Source: Candidatus Omnitrophota bacterium
GTDB lineage: Bacteria > Verrucomicrobiota > Verrucomicrobiia > Limisphaerales > UBA1319
Direction of reading: 5' to 3'
Length of the DNA: 6,549 bases
NCBI GenBank assembly: GCA_023473405.1
Contig: JAMCZD010000289.1
Location: 1 to 6,549 of the forward strand
Positions within the stretch are counted from its first letter, which is position 1; each line of letters opens with the position of its first letter. Below the pieces are notes generated by a model, which saw only the letters and a program-made list of their open reading frames with translations, was not told the DNA's origin and did not search any database. Shown piece by piece: positions 6,328-6,549 of the stretch. The translations under genes were made by a program, and so were the position numbers.

Positions 6328-6406
6328 GGGAACAGAGATGCATAATTGAGTTGAAAACCGTCCGCATTTGTCGGAATCATGTAGGACAAAAAACAAAGTA
6401 ATTTAA

Positions 6407-6549
6407 ATGAAAAAACTATTGTGGGTTGCATTGTTGGCCGGCCTGATGATCGGCGAGGCGCGAGCCGCCGATAAACCGGAGCTGAAAGACCAGAAACAAA
6501 GGGTCGGTTACAGCATTGGCGTGAGACTGGGAACAATAGTTTTTTCATT
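6407..6549 (+). CDS. Secreted FKBP-type peptidyl-prolyl cis-trans isomerase, N-terminal part
   Basis: Only 47 codons are visible before the window ends. Residues 1-20 form a Sec signal peptide: MKKLL, a hydrophobic core, then EARA with likely cleavage before ADKPEL. The mature start, LKDQKQRVGYSIGVRLG (26-42), matches the conserved opening of the FKBP N-terminal dimerisation domain (FkpA/Mip type, usually L...KxSYxxGxxxG). The full protein would be expected to be a periplasmic folding catalyst of roughly 200-260 residues. No Shine-Dalgarno is visible; the ATG lies in an A/T-rich stretch, ATTTAAATGAAAAA. It is separated from the rhamnosidase by 238 bases of repeats and a likely terminator, so it is probably transcribed on its own. 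The isomerase domain itself is not seen, so the call rests on the N-terminal motif. Confidence 0.72.
   Translation, partial: MKKLLWVALLAGLMIGEARAADKPELKDQKQRVGYSIGVRLGTIVFS

Noticed and set aside
6351..6383. Promoter for the FKBP gene starting from TTGAAA at 6351
   Set aside because: No acceptable -10 hexamer lies 16-18 bases downstream, so I did not call it.
5955..6548. Minus-strand open frame of 197 codons over the rhamnosidase 3' end and repeat region
   Set aside because: Its product is translated repeat DNA plus antisense of two real genes, with no family match that I recognise.

Overview
The window looks like chromosomal DNA of a GC-rich verrucomicrobial bacterium (Pedosphaera/Limisphaerales-like). 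This is inferred from three things: a Tat-exported GH78 glycosidase, a secreted FKBP-type isomerase with the FKBP N-terminal domain, and GC-rich palindromic repeats between genes. I recall repeats of that kind from this group but cannot search for them here. Shine-Dalgarno sequences are weak or absent before most starts.

Layout. From 1 to 650 (minus strand) lies the 5' two-fifths or so of ilvD, dihydroxy-acid dehydratase of branched-chain amino acid synthesis. A 167-base divergent spacer separates it from an RlmI-like 23S rRNA m5C methyltransferase (818-2020, plus). That gene converges on a zinc-lobe medium-chain dehydrogenase/reductase (2102-3130, minus) across an 81-base spacer holding short AGCGT repeats. 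A 332-base divergent spacer (3131-3462) carries a cluster of perfect palindromes, and then comes a 901-residue Tat-exported alpha-L-rhamnosidase of family GH78 (3463-6168, plus). Its last codons run into an AGCGT array, followed by two inverted-repeat elements and a terminator-like hairpin. At 6407 a secreted FKBP-type peptidyl-prolyl isomerase begins and runs off the window.

The genes do not form an operon or an obvious pathway: neighbours are mostly divergent or convergent, with spacers full of repeats. The metabolic and RNA-modification genes are housekeeping or general. The rhamnosidase is the accessory gene and fits export-based breakdown of rhamnose-containing plant or algal glycans. 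I see no defence island, CRISPR array, transposase, tRNA or rRNA, and no convincing undescribed multi-gene system. The most unusual material is the repeat DNA: a 16-base sequence identical after two different genes, an AGCGT array that supplies the C-terminus of the rhamnosidase, and clustered short-loop palindromes upstream of it.
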